NCBI RefSeq assembly: GCF_000721495.1 | Contig: NZ_JOHY01000002.1 | Span: 124,001-188,000, forward strand | DNA: 64,000 nucleotides | From: Streptomyces sp. NRRL F-5123 | GTDB lineage: Bacteria; Actinomycetota; Actinomycetes; Streptomycetales; Streptomycetaceae | Direction: 5' to 3' | Shown: positions 16,841-25,030 of the stretch, in pieces | Position numbering within the stretch: position 1 is the first letter of the stretch | How the letters are laid out: every line of letters starts with the position of its first letter | Translations under genes and position numbers: made by a program | Notes under the pieces: model-generated | What the model saw: only the letters and a program-made list of their open reading frames with translations | What the model was told of the DNA's origin: nothing | Database searches by the model: none

Positions 16841-16906
16841 CCGGGGAGATGCCGACCGCGGCGGAAATGTTGGAGCTCTGGGCGGCTGTTCCAGACCGGT
16901 GACAAA
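16841..16906 (-). promoter_or_regulatory. Shared 66-bp upstream element, copy A
   Basis: Read on the minus strand from TTTGTCAC to ATCTCCCCGG, it aligns without gaps to 19388-19453 at 52 of 66 positions. The invariant cores are AACAG, GCTCCAACAT and ATCTCCCCGG. It ends 60 bp before the L,D-transpeptidase start. It probably contains a promoter for one sigma factor plus the start of the leader. Confidence 0.7.
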
Positions 16907-16963
16907 CAGCCCCTGCGTGGCTGCGCCCTGCGGAGCGTGTGCCGGACAGGGAGCCGGTCCGGT

Positions 16964-17917
16964 TCAGCGATACAGCCAGCTCAGCAGCATGGCCGCCGTG
17001 AACACCGCGCCCGACGCCAGACAGACCGCGCGCAGGGTCAGCCGCCCGGGGCGGTCCTGGGACCGGGACTGGGACCGGGACTGGGGCTGCGCCTGCGGCT
17101 GCGGCTCGCCCTGCGGGACCGGCGCCAGCAGCGCGTCCGCGAAGGCCTGTGCGGTCGGCGGCCGGTCCGCCGGCTCGACGGACATGGCGGTCCGCAGCAG
17201 CAGGGCCACCCCCGGCGGCAGCTCCTGGCCGGCCGGCAGCGCGGGCAGCGTCGATGCGGCCGGGCGGTCCGTCATCAGGGCCGTGGCGCGTCCGCCCGGG
17301 CCGAACGGCTTCTGCCCCGTCAGCAGCTCGTAGGCCACGACCGCCAGCGCGTACACGTCGGCCCTCCCGTCGAACCCGCCGGTCTGGAAGGCCTGTTCCG
17401 GCGCCATGTACGCGGGCGTGCCCGTGGTCACCGTCAGCCCGGACGCGTCGGCCAGCTGCTTGGCGCTGCCCAGGTCCGCCACCAGCACCGCGGCGGGCGC
17501 GGAGCCGGTGGCGAGCAGCAGGTTCGACGGCTTGACGTCGCGGTGCACCACGCCCGCCTCGTGCAGGACCTGGACCGCGTAGCCCGCCTCCGCGGCCAGC
17601 CGCAGCGCCTCCTGCCGGCCGCACCGCCCGACCCGGTCCGCCAGGGTGCCGCCGCGTACGTAGTCCATGACGAAGTAGGGCCGGTCGTCCTGCACCCCGA
17701 CGTCGTGCACCCGGACCACCCGCGGGCTGGCGATCCGGCGCAGCAGCCTCGCCTCGGCCAGGAAGCGCTCGCGCACGTCGGCGTTGGCAGCCCAGTTCTC
17801 TGCCAGCACCTTCACCGCGACCTCGGTGTCGAGCTCCGGGTCGTAGGCCTTCCAGACCGTCGCGAAGGAGCCTGCTCCGAGTCGGTCCAGGAGGAGGTAA
17901 CGGCCGAGCTTGCGCAT
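16964..17917 (-). CDS. Membrane-anchored Ser/Thr protein kinase
   Basis: A 317-residue Hanks-type kinase. The Gly-rich loop LGAGSFATVW, Lys36 (VAVKVL), catalytic loop HRDVKPSN (Asp127), metal site DLG (Asp148, where DFG is usual) and APE motif (MAPEQ) are all present. A short Gln/Ser/Pro linker and one C-terminal transmembrane helix (about 295-313) follow, ending only a few residues later, so there is no external sensor domain. It is divergent from an ECF sigma gene 86 bp away. STK-ECF pairs without anti-sigma factors are known in some bacteria, where phosphorylation of the sigma factor activates it; that is the working inference here. Confidence 0.92.
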   Translation of the reverse strand: MRKLGRYLLLDRLGAGSFATVWKAYDPELDTEVAVKVLAENWAANADVRERFLAEARLLRRIASPRVVRVHDVGVQDDRPYFVMDYVRGGTLADRVGRCGRQEALRLAAEAGYAVQVLHEAGVVHRDVKPSNLLLATGSAPAAVLVADLGSAKQLADASGLTVTTGTPAYMAPEQAFQTGGFDGRADVYALAVVAYELLTGQKPFGPGGRATALMTDRPAASTLPALPAGQELPPGVALLLRTAMSVEPADRPPTAQAFADALLAPVPQGEPQPQAQPQSRSQSRSQDRPGRLTLRAVCLASGAVFTAAMLLSWLYR

Positions 17918-18003
17918 GTGGCAGCATTCTGCCGGAATCGTCGGGAGCAGGGAACTCCCGTTCGACGGGTGCGACGTGGCAGGGACGGGACGGGGGGCTC
18001 CGG

Positions 18004-18549
18004 GTGTTCGAGGAGGGCGAGCTGGAACGGCTCGTGGCGGCTGCTCAGGCAGGGGACCCGGGGTCGGTGGAGTACCTGCTGGCGAAGCTGCGGCCGGTGG
18101 TGCTGCGCCGCTGCTCCCGCTTCCTGCCGCACCACGCGGACGCCGAGGAGGCTGCGCAGGACGCGCTGCTCTCCATCAGTACGCATCTGGGCGAGTACGG
18201 CGGCCGCGGCTCCTTCCTGGGCTGGGTGACGGTGATCGCGTCCAACGCCGCCCGGTCCACCTACCGCTCGATGCGCCGGCGGGCCGAGGACAGCCACGCC
18301 GACCTGCCCGAGTCCGTGGACCCGCGGACCACCAGCGTCATAGCCGGGACCCGGCTCGACCTGATGGAGGCGCTCACGGCGTTGGAGCAGCAGCACCCCA
18401 CCCTGGTGGAATCCTTCGTGCTGCGCGACCTGGGCGACCTGACCTACGTGCAGGTGGCCCAGGAACTGGACGCCCCGTTGGGCACGGTCAAGGACCGTAT
18501 CCACCAGGCGCGGCGCTTCATGCGCGAGCACCTGGCCGGCGGTCTGTGA
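18004..18549 (+). CDS. ECF-type RNA polymerase sigma factor
   Basis: A 181-residue sigma factor with only regions 2 and 4. Region 2 shows LRPVVLRRCSRFLPHHADAE and EAAQDALLSISTHLGEYGGR; region 4 shows LEQQHPTLVESFVLRDLGDL and VAQELDAPLGTVKDRIHQAR. There is no C-terminal extension and no anti-sigma gene next to it. It overlaps the following exported-protein gene by 4 bp and is divergent from the Ser/Thr kinase. A GGAACT and a GCGACG about 16 bp apart in 17951-17978 could be an ECF-type promoter of its own. Probably regulates envelope genes nearby. Confidence 0.9.
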   Translation: MFEEGELERLVAAAQAGDPGSVEYLLAKLRPVVLRRCSRFLPHHADAEEAAQDALLSISTHLGEYGGRGSFLGWVTVIASNAARSTYRSMRRRAEDSHADLPESVDPRTTSVIAGTRLDLMEALTALEQQHPTLVESFVLRDLGDLTYVQVAQELDAPLGTVKDRIHQARRFMREHLAGGL

Positions 18550-19403
18550 ACGGCGGTCCCGAGCCGGGAGGCGGCCGCGCCGCCGTCCGGACCCGCGCCA
18601 CCGTCCGGACCCGGTCCGCCGTCGCCGCCCTGGTGGCGGCCGCCGTGTGCGGCCTGGCGACCGGCCGATACGCGCTGCCACCTCCCCCCGGCGCCGCGCA
18701 CCCGGCAGCGCGGGCGACCCCTGCGACCGAAGGCACTTCCGCTTCCACTTCCGGGACGGCCGGCGCGTCCGCCCCGGCACCCGGGCCCTCGGCCTCCGCC
18801 ACCGTCCCGCCGAAGGCCGCCACCGGGCCGCTGACGACCGCCGACCTGGTCGGCCCCGCAGCGTTCGCCGCGGTCGGCGTGACAGGGAAGATCTACGCCC
18901 GGGACCGCTTCGGCGACGGCTCGTACGCCAACGCGGCCTGCACCGGCGAGAAGACGCTCACCCAGACGCTGGGCGGGCCCGGGGCCCACTTCCGCGGACT
19001 GATGACCAGCACCCGCACTGATCCGGGCGACCCCACCGTGGCGTTGGACCCCTCCGACCAGATCGCCCGCGAGGTCGCCGCCGAGGCCCACAGCCCGGCC
19101 CTGGCGCAGAACTTCGCCCAGCGCCTGCTGCTGGAGGAGGTGCCCTGCCAGGAGGACGTACCCGGCCACTGGGTCTACGGCAGCGCCACGACGGTGGAAC
19201 TCGCCCCCGACGTCAGCGCGAGCTGGATGGGCACCTACCCGGGATCCCTCAACACCGGCGGCACGGCGCCCGAGGGCAAGGAGCCCTGCGGCGGCATCGC
19301 CGTGCTCCGCAGCGGCAGCCACTACGGGGTGCTGGAGGTCGACGCCTGTCTGGGCACGGCAGCGATGTCCCGCATCGTCAGGACCGCTCTGTCACAGCTG
19401 TGA
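18546..19403 (+). CDS. Exported protein co-transcribed with the ECF sigma factor
   Basis: A 285-residue protein. A single hydrophobic segment lies at about 26-45, then an Ala/Thr/Ser/Pro linker to about 100, then a folded domain. That domain has Cys pairs (NAACTGE, EEVPCQEDVPG, EPCGGIAVLRSGS, VDACLG), so it probably works outside the membrane. It is related to the protein at 19499: both contain a CxGE segment, CQxxxxGHWxYG and GGxAVLRSG. The GTG overlaps the sigma-factor stop. The pair resembles secreted sensor or substrate proteins; I do not recognise a named family. Confidence 0.75.
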   Translation: MNGGPEPGGGRAAVRTRATVRTRSAVAALVAAAVCGLATGRYALPPPPGAAHPAARATPATEGTSASTSGTAGASAPAPGPSASATVPPKAATGPLTTADLVGPAAFAAVGVTGKIYARDRFGDGSYANAACTGEKTLTQTLGGPGAHFRGLMTSTRTDPGDPTVALDPSDQIAREVAAEAHSPALAQNFAQRLLLEEVPCQEDVPGHWVYGSATTVELAPDVSASWMGTYPGSLNTGGTAPEGKEPCGGIAVLRSGSHYGVLEVDACLGTAAMSRIVRTALSQL

Positions 19404-19453
19404 AACAGGCGGTCAGGGCTCCAACATTCCCTCCGCCGGCGTCATCTCCCCGG
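19388..19453 (+). promoter_or_regulatory. Shared 66-bp upstream element, copy B
   Basis: Matches 16841-16906 (opposite strand) at 52 of 66 positions with no gaps. It starts inside the last codons of the preceding gene and ends 45 bp before the start at 19499. Both copies sit at similar distances from their genes, which argues for function rather than chance. Confidence 0.7.
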
Positions 19454-19498
19454 TCGTACGAGGACGCAGCAGGCGTCCCGACCAGCAGGGAGACCCAA

Positions 19499-20230
19499 AT
19501 GTCCGAGAACCAGGCCGTCCAGCGCACGTCCGTCCAGCGCACGTCCGTTCGCCGCAACCGTGCCGCCGCCGCGGCCTGCCTCGCCGCCGCACTCGTCACG
19601 GTCGGCGTCGTGAGCGTCCAGTCGGCCACCGCCGACGGGGCCGCGCACCACACCGCGCACCGCACCACGCCCGCCGCCCGGCCCGCCGCCGCCCGCCCGG
19701 CCGCGGCCGCAACGCCCGGGCTCGGCTCCGCCGCCCTCGTCCAGAGCGAGGACTTCTTCCAGCAGGGCCCCGGTCCGGTCGGCGCGACCGTGGCGCTGGA
19801 CGGGCGCCAGGCGCTCTCGGCGTGCTCGGGCGAGGAGACCATGCGTGACCTGACCAAGGGCAAGGCCACCGCGTACGCGTCCGTGACCTGGACCTTCGAC
19901 TCCGAGAGCCTGCTGACCGAGTCGGCCGCGAACGCCGCCACCAGCAGCTCGGCGAGCGCGTACGAGAAGCAGCTCGACGCACTCGTGCAGGCCTGCCAGG
20001 ACGAGCCGGCCGGCCACTGGCACTACGGCGCGGCCCACACCCTCACCGCCGCCGGCGGCAGCGGCCGCTGGTACCCGTCCTACAGCGGCGACGGCACCGC
20101 CACCGGCGGCGTCGCCGTCCTCCGCAGCGGCACCAGGGTCGCCGTCGTCGAGTTCACCGGCCGGCCCACGGACGCCCCGTCCTACGTCAAGGGCATCGCC
20201 ACCGCAGCCCTGAACCGCCTCCCTGCCTGA
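19499..20230 (+). CDS. Exported paralogue of the ECF-linked protein
   Basis: A 243-residue secreted or membrane-anchored protein. The hydrophobic segment is at about 24-45, followed by a His/Thr/Ala/Pro linker, then a domain paralogous to the C-terminal part of the protein encoded at 18546 (SACSGEETMRDL, ACQDEPAGHWHYGAA, GGVAVLRSGTRVAVVEFTG). An 18-bp unit at the 5' end is tandemly duplicated (QRTSVQRTSV). The ATG at 19499 follows AGGGAGACC. Function unknown. Its upstream element places it in the same putative regulon as the L,D-transpeptidase. Confidence 0.75.
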   Translation: MSENQAVQRTSVQRTSVRRNRAAAAACLAAALVTVGVVSVQSATADGAAHHTAHRTTPAARPAAARPAAAATPGLGSAALVQSEDFFQQGPGPVGATVALDGRQALSACSGEETMRDLTKGKATAYASVTWTFDSESLLTESAANAATSSSASAYEKQLDALVQACQDEPAGHWHYGAAHTLTAAGGSGRWYPSYSGDGTATGGVAVLRSGTRVAVVEFTGRPTDAPSYVKGIATAALNRLPA

Positions 20231-20496
20231 CCCGGCGGTCCCGTCCCGCCCTCGCCACCGCGCAGGTCCGCGAGGAAGGCCGCGCACAGCGTTGTCTCGT
20301 TCGCCGGGAAACCCCGAAGGCCCGCCGGGAACAGCCGGTCCGGTCGGCGCGGTTGCACTGGCCGGGGGCCGACGCCGCACGGGCGGGAACACGGAAGCCG
20401 CAGCGTCGCCCGCCCGCGCCGGGGCCGGGCCCCGGCGTGGTGGTATGTCCGGCATGGACTTCGGAGCAAGACGTAATTCCGCAGGAGGACTGTTCC

Positions 20497-21330
20497 ATGA
20501 CTGACCGGCCCTTGACCCTCATGGCAGTACACGCCCACCCCGACGACGAGGCCACCGGAACGGGCGGGATCCTCGCGCGGTACGCGGCGGAGGGCATCCG
20601 CACGGTTCTCGTGACGTGTACCGACGGCGGTTGCGGTGACGGACCGGAGGGCGTGAAGCCGGGCGATCCCGGGCACGATCCGGCGGCGGTCGCCGTGATG
20701 CGCCGTCAGGAGCTGGAGGCGAGCTGCGAGGTCCTGGGGATCAGCGATCTGGAGATGCTCGACTACGCCGACTCGGGAATGATGGGCTGGGAGGGCAACG
20801 ACGCCCCCGGGTCCTTCTGGAGGACCCCGGTCGAGGAAGGCGCCGCCCGGCTCGCGGAACTCATGCGGCACTACCGGCCCGACGTCGTCGTCACCTACGA
20901 CGAGAACGGTTTCTACGGCCACCCCGACCACATCCAGGCCCACCGCATCACGATGGCGGCGCTGGAGATGACCGCGCTGACGCCGAAGGTGTACTGGACG
21001 ACGGCGCCCCGCTCGATGATGCAGCGGTTCGGCGAGGTCATGCGCGAGTTCGGTGCGGACATGCCCGAACCGGACCCTGCCGAGGCCGCCGCGATGGCCG
21101 AGATCGGCCTTCCCGACGACGAGGTCACCACGTGGGTCGACACCACCGCGTTCAGCGGTCAGAAGTTCGACGCGCTGGCCGCGCACGCCAGTCAGGGCGA
21201 GAACATCTTCTTCCTCAAGATGGGCAAGGAGAGGTTCGGCGAGCTGATGGGCATCGAGACCTTCGTACGAGTCCGGGACACCACCGGCGCGCCCGTCCCC
21301 GAGAACGACCTCTTCGCCGGACTGCGCTGA
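20497..21330 (+). CDS. PIG-L family deacetylase (Mca/MshB-like)
   Basis: A 277-residue zinc-dependent N-deacetylase or amidase. The zinc motif AHPDDE (His14, Asp17) and the second ligand in GFYGHPDHIQAHR are present, with TDGGCGDG and MRRQELEASCEVLG between. Length and motifs fit mycothiol-type enzymes: MshB in biosynthesis, Mca in S-conjugate cleavage. I cannot distinguish the two, or a paralogue with another substrate, by eye. A strong GCAGGAGG precedes the ATG. It stands alone; the gene downstream is convergent. Confidence 0.87.
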   Translation: MTDRPLTLMAVHAHPDDEATGTGGILARYAAEGIRTVLVTCTDGGCGDGPEGVKPGDPGHDPAAVAVMRRQELEASCEVLGISDLEMLDYADSGMMGWEGNDAPGSFWRTPVEEGAARLAELMRHYRPDVVVTYDENGFYGHPDHIQAHRITMAALEMTALTPKVYWTTAPRSMMQRFGEVMREFGADMPEPDPAEAAAMAEIGLPDDEVTTWVDTTAFSGQKFDALAAHASQGENIFFLKMGKERFGELMGIETFVRVRDTTGAPVPENDLFAGLR

Positions 21331-21341
21331 CCGCGCCCGCC

Positions 21342-22211
21342 CTACCGCCGGGCGGACGGTCCGCAGACCCGGGTGGCGGCCCGGACGAGGGCGGCGACCG
21401 CCCGCGAGCGGCTGTGGGGCGGCCATGCGATCACCGTCGTCACCGTCGGGGCGTCGGCCACGGGGACGGCGGTGAGGCCGTCCCTCAGCTCGGCGCGCAC
21501 CGACTCCGGCAGGATCGCCGCCGCCCGGCCGAGCGCGACCAGCTGGAGCAGCTGCGAGTGGTTGTGCACCGGCGGACCGGCGCCGTCCGGGAAGGTGCCG
21601 TCGAGGTTCGGCCAGCGGGGCATGGGCAGGCCGGGCAGCGCGGCGACGTCGGACATCCGCACATGGGCCCGGCCGGTGAGGGGGTGGCCGGCCGGAAGGA
21701 CCACGATCTGACCCTCGGCGTGCAGCTCCTCCGTGTCGAACCCCGCTGTCGAGTCGAACGGCCGGTGCAGCAGCGCCACATCGGCCCGCCCGTCCCGCAG
21801 CAGCCGTTCCTGCTCGCCGACCCCGCACAGCATCACGTCGACGGCGACCGCGCCGGGCTCGGCCGCGTAGGCGTCGAGCAGTCTCGCCAGCAACTCGCCC
21901 GTCGCTCCGGCCTTCGTGACGAGGACCACGCCGGGCGCGCCGGTCGGCGCGAGAGCGGCGCGGCGGGTCCGGCGCTCGGCGGCGTCGATCGCGTCGAGGG
22001 CCGCCTGCCCCTCCCGCAACAGCACCGATCCGGCATCGGTCAGACCGACACCGCGACTGCTGCGTTCCAGCAGCGCGGCCCCGAGCCGCCGTTCGAGCTG
22101 CTGGATCGCCCGCGACAGCGGAGGCTGGGCGATCCCGAGCCGCTGCGCCGCCCGCCCGAAGTGCAATTCCTCGGCGACGGCGACGAAGTACCGCAGCTCC
22201 CTCGTCTCCAT
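21342..22211 (-). CDS. LysR-family regulator
   Basis: A 289-residue LTTR. The N-terminal winged helix-turn-helix (ELRYFVAVAEELHFGRAAQR and AQPPLSRAIQQLERRLG) precedes a periplasmic-binding-like effector domain. It is divergent from the short-chain dehydrogenase at 22337, with an ATAC-N7-GTAT dyad between them, so it most likely controls that gene and itself. Confidence 0.9.
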   Translation of the reverse strand: METRELRYFVAVAEELHFGRAAQRLGIAQPPLSRAIQQLERRLGAALLERSSRGVGLTDAGSVLLREGQAALDAIDAAERRTRRAALAPTGAPGVVLVTKAGATGELLARLLDAYAAEPGAVAVDVMLCGVGEQERLLRDGRADVALLHRPFDSTAGFDTEELHAEGQIVVLPAGHPLTGRAHVRMSDVAALPGLPMPRWPNLDGTFPDGAGPPVHNHSQLLQLVALGRAAAILPESVRAELRDGLTAVPVADAPTVTTVIAWPPHSRSRAVAALVRAATRVCGPSARR

Positions 22212-22271
22212 GCCGCCAACCTACCCGACACCGCCTCGGCGCCGGCTGAAAAGACTGCGATGAGCTGGTCC

Positions 22272-22288
22272 GATACCCGGGAGGTATC
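22272..22288. promoter_or_regulatory. LysR-type operator
   Basis: GATACC-CGGGA-GGTATC, a perfect 6-bp dyad containing the LysR T-N11-A signature. It is centred in the 125-bp gap between the LysR and SDR genes, and TTACCC/GGTGTT sequences follow. Confidence 0.65.
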
Positions 22289-22336
22289 ACCGCTTACCCA
22301 GACGGTGTTGGCCGCGTCGCGGGGGCGCGGGACACG

Positions 22337-23071
22337 ATGAACAGCATGAGCGGACAGACGATCGCGCTGGTCACCGGCGCGAACAAGGGAATCGGGTACG
22401 AGATCGCGGCGGGCCTGGGTGCCCTCGGCTGGAGCGTCGGCGTCGGCGCCCGGGACGAGGCACGCCGGGAGGCCGCCGTGCAGAAGCTGCGGGCGGGCGG
22501 CGCGGACGCGTTCGGCGTACCGCTCGACGTGACGGACGACGCGAGCGTGGCGGCCGCCGCCCGGCTGGTGGAGGAGCGGGCCGGCCGGCTCGACGTCCTG
22601 GTCAACAACGCCGCGGTGACCGGCGGCATGCCGCAGACGCCCACCACGGTCGATCTCTCGGCCGTACGGACGGCCGTGGAGACCAACGTGGTCGGCGTCA
22701 TCCGCGTCACCAACGCGCTGCTGCCGCTGCTGCGCCGTTCCGCGTCGCCGCGGATCGTCAACATGTCCAGCAGCGTCGGATCGCTCACCAGGCAGACCGA
22801 CTCCGACGCGGAGACGGGACCGATCTCCGTGGCGTACGCACCGTCGAAGTCGTTCCTCAACGCCGTGACCGTCCAGTACGCCAAGGAGCTGCGGGACACG
22901 AACATCCTGATCAACGCCGCCTGCCCCGGCTACTGCGCGACCGACCTCAACGGCCTCAGCGGCGTGCGCACCCCCGAGCAGGGCGCGGCGATCGCGATCC
23001 GGCTCGCGTCCCTCCCCGACGACGGCCCGACCGGTGCGTTCTTCGACGAGGACGGGGTGGTGCCGTGGTGA
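22337..23071 (+). CDS. Short-chain dehydrogenase/reductase (SDR)
   Basis: A 244-residue classical SDR: TGANKGIGYEIA cofactor loop, NNAAV strand, catalytic Ser in MSSSVG, and Tyr-x-x-x-Lys as YAPSK. The sequence resembles plant and fungal carbonyl-reductase-type SDRs rather than FabG. An alternative ATG lies four codons downstream. It should oxidise or reduce a small carbonyl compound with NADPH and is probably under the divergent LysR. Confidence 0.9.
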   Translation: MNSMSGQTIALVTGANKGIGYEIAAGLGALGWSVGVGARDEARREAAVQKLRAGGADAFGVPLDVTDDASVAAAARLVEERAGRLDVLVNNAAVTGGMPQTPTTVDLSAVRTAVETNVVGVIRVTNALLPLLRRSASPRIVNMSSSVGSLTRQTDSDAETGPISVAYAPSKSFLNAVTVQYAKELRDTNILINAACPGYCATDLNGLSGVRTPEQGAAIAIRLASLPDDGPTGAFFDEDGVVPW

Positions 23072-23388
23072 CCCCGGCGGCGGTCCCGGAGTGAGACCGA
23101 AGGACGGGCGCAGGCGGCTGCTCCGGGTGGCCGCCCGCGCCCGCCGCGTTCTCGCGTACGCCATTCCCCCGGCGGCGGCTCCTTCGCGGACCACCTTGGC
23201 GGGCGGGCGACTTGGCGTGGCTCCGGGCCGCCTTCCGCCCAGGGATTCCCGGATTCGACGCCGCTTTCCGGAACCGGATTCGCCGGGACCGAATCCGGAC
23301 ATTCGCAGGATCATTTCAGGATCGACGTGTCCCTAGTGTCGTGGCTGTCAGCAGGAAACACCGCAACCGACAGCAGCTGGAGATCACG
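23072..23388. promoter_or_regulatory. 317-bp leader region with a 9-bp dyad
   Basis: No gene seen. CCGGATTCG (23274-23282) and CGAATCCGG (23290-23298) form a dyad, and GGATTC recurs twice just upstream at 23242-23256, so a multi-site operator is possible. A TAGTGT -10-like hexamer lies at 23334-23339, about 50 bp before the lipoprotein ATG. Confidence 0.45.
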
Positions 23389-24096
23389 ATGCGTCCGCGT
23401 CCCGCCGCCCGTTCCGCCCGCCTTCTCCTGGCTACCGCCGTCGTGACGGCCCTCGCCGCCACCGCCACCGCCTGCGGCTCCGGACACGACGACGCGGCAG
23501 GCTCCGCGCCCACCTCCTCCGCGGCTCCGGCCTCCTCCGCCGCCCCGTCCTCCTCCGCCACAGCCCCGTCCTCGGCCCCGACGGCGGCGCCGTCCTCGGC
23601 CCCGTCCCCGGACGCGGTGCCCTCCACCGCCGGCAGCGCCGACACGGGCGGCTCCGGAAACAAGGTGGCGCAAGGCGGAGGCAAGAGCCCGATCTGCCGC
23701 ACGGCCGACCTGACCATGCGTGCCGAGAACACCTCGCCCGACAGCCGGACGGGCGACGTCACCGTCCTGATGACCAACAAGGGCGCGGGCACCTGCTCGG
23801 CGGCGGGCTTCCCCGGCGCCGACCTCAAGGACCGCGACGGCACGTCCGTCTCCGTCGCCCGCGGCCGCGAGGTGCCCAAAGTCACCGACCTGAAGCCCGG
23901 CGAAACCGCCAGCTTCAGCATCTCGTACGCGGTCGACCGCAGCGGCGACCACCTCTACAACCCGGTCGCCATCCTGACGACACCCCCGAACGAGACCCAC
24001 ACCGTGTCGCTGAAGTGGCCCGCCGGGGCGCCGCCGCTGGCCGGGCCGTACGGCAGCAGCACGATTCAGGTCCACCCGGTCGCCGTCGAGGACTGA
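23389..24096 (+). CDS. DUF4232 lipoprotein
   Basis: A 235-residue exported protein. The signal peptide ends at a lipobox-like TATAC30G, then a long Ser/Ala/Pro linker (about 35-85) and a DUF4232 domain from about 100 (CRTADLTMRAENTSPDSRTG, GAGTCSAAGFPGADLKDRDG) with two cysteines that could pair. Function unknown; the domain is common and multiplied in Streptomyces. A similar lipoprotein occurs at 34585. I chose the ATG at 23389 because the signal peptide begins there. Confidence 0.85.
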   Translation: MRPRPAARSARLLLATAVVTALAATATACGSGHDDAAGSAPTSSAAPASSAAPSSSATAPSSAPTAAPSSAPSPDAVPSTAGSADTGGSGNKVAQGGGKSPICRTADLTMRAENTSPDSRTGDVTVLMTNKGAGTCSAAGFPGADLKDRDGTSVSVARGREVPKVTDLKPGETASFSISYAVDRSGDHLYNPVAILTTPPNETHTVSLKWPAGAPPLAGPYGSSTIQVHPVAVED

Positions 24097-24158
24097 GGAT
24101 TGCGAAAGCCCTGTGGGACTCCCCGGGACGGCCGGCTGCGTTTTCGGGTGGTTCGCCG

Positions 24159-24959
24159 TCAACCGCGGCGGCGCCACCAGCGCTGCTTCGGCGCGTGGTC
24201 TCGGGGACGCGGTCCGGCCGGCTCGGGGGCGGCCGAGGCTTCCGGAGTGAGGGCGCGCAGGGCCGTGCGGAGGCGGTCGAAGGGAGCGACGGGATGGTCG
24301 CCGTCGCCCGGCAGCAGCACCCCCGCGCATACCAGTTTGAACCTGTCACCGCCCTTGGGAACACCGGTGAACACCGGTGCTCCGACGCAGCCTCGGGGAA
24401 CGTTCCCGACCCAGCGGACGTCACCGTCCTCGTCACGCGTGACCTCGCCGACCACGACGACGAGCTCCCGGGCACCCGTCCCGGGATCGACGTCGTGGCC
24501 GAGCAGATACGCCGCGGCAGGCTCCGCGCCGAGGGCGGCGATGTCCTCGGCCCCTGCCGCGATGCCGTCGGTGATCTCATCGGTCGACCAGCGCCACCCC
24601 TTGCGAGCGCCGTGCGCGTGCAGGCCGGCGGTGGACATGACAGCGACGCCGAGGCGGTCCAGATGCGTCCACCTCTCCGAGAAGTCGGCCATGAGCAGCT
24701 TCTCCGCGCTCATCGTGGGCTCGCACAGCTCGGGCCTGAGGGTGAACTCCGCGATGTCGACCCTCGTCGGCTCGCCGGCGGTCACAAGGTACTGCCGGAC
24801 GACCTCGCCTTCGTCCGAGGTCTCCACCAGCTCGTTGAACCAGAAGGCCGTCGCGTGCTGTTCCTCGCGGTGCGCTCGCTGGAAGGGAATCGTCGCCCGG
24901 CCGGCATGGTCGATGATGGCGTCGACGGTCGCGCTGTGAAAGCTTGGCAGGTCGGACAC
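24159..24959 (-). CDS. Conserved hypothetical, possible inactive trypsin-fold
   Basis: A 266-residue cytosolic protein with no signal. I do not recognise the family. The segment RGCVGAPVFTG at about 189-199 resembles the GDSGGP-type elbow of trypsin-fold proteins, but Val occupies the nucleophile position, and a following LVCAGVLLPGD would fit the next strand. If it is that fold it is a dead protease. The C-terminus is basic (KQRWWRRRG). The GTG at 24959 was chosen as the first start giving coding-like sequence. Confidence 0.6.
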   Translation of the reverse strand: MSDLPSFHSATVDAIIDHAGRATIPFQRAHREEQHATAFWFNELVETSDEGEVVRQYLVTAGEPTRVDIAEFTLRPELCEPTMSAEKLLMADFSERWTHLDRLGVAVMSTAGLHAHGARKGWRWSTDEITDGIAAGAEDIAALGAEPAAAYLLGHDVDPGTGARELVVVVGEVTRDEDGDVRWVGNVPRGCVGAPVFTGVPKGGDRFKLVCAGVLLPGDGDHPVAPFDRLRTALRALTPEASAAPEPAGPRPRDHAPKQRWWRRRG

Positions 24960-25030
24960 GGCTCGGAGCTTAGCGGACCGTCGAAGGCCGGAGCCCGTCT
25001 TCCCGGGCGGTCGCAGTCGCGCGGAGTCCG

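Noticed and set aside
14151..17927. A single 1258-codon minus-strand frame spanning oxidase, transpeptidase and kinase genes
   Set aside because: The oxidase family starts at 15536 with its own ribosome-binding site. The upstream part is the shifted shadow of the transpeptidase and kinase genes.
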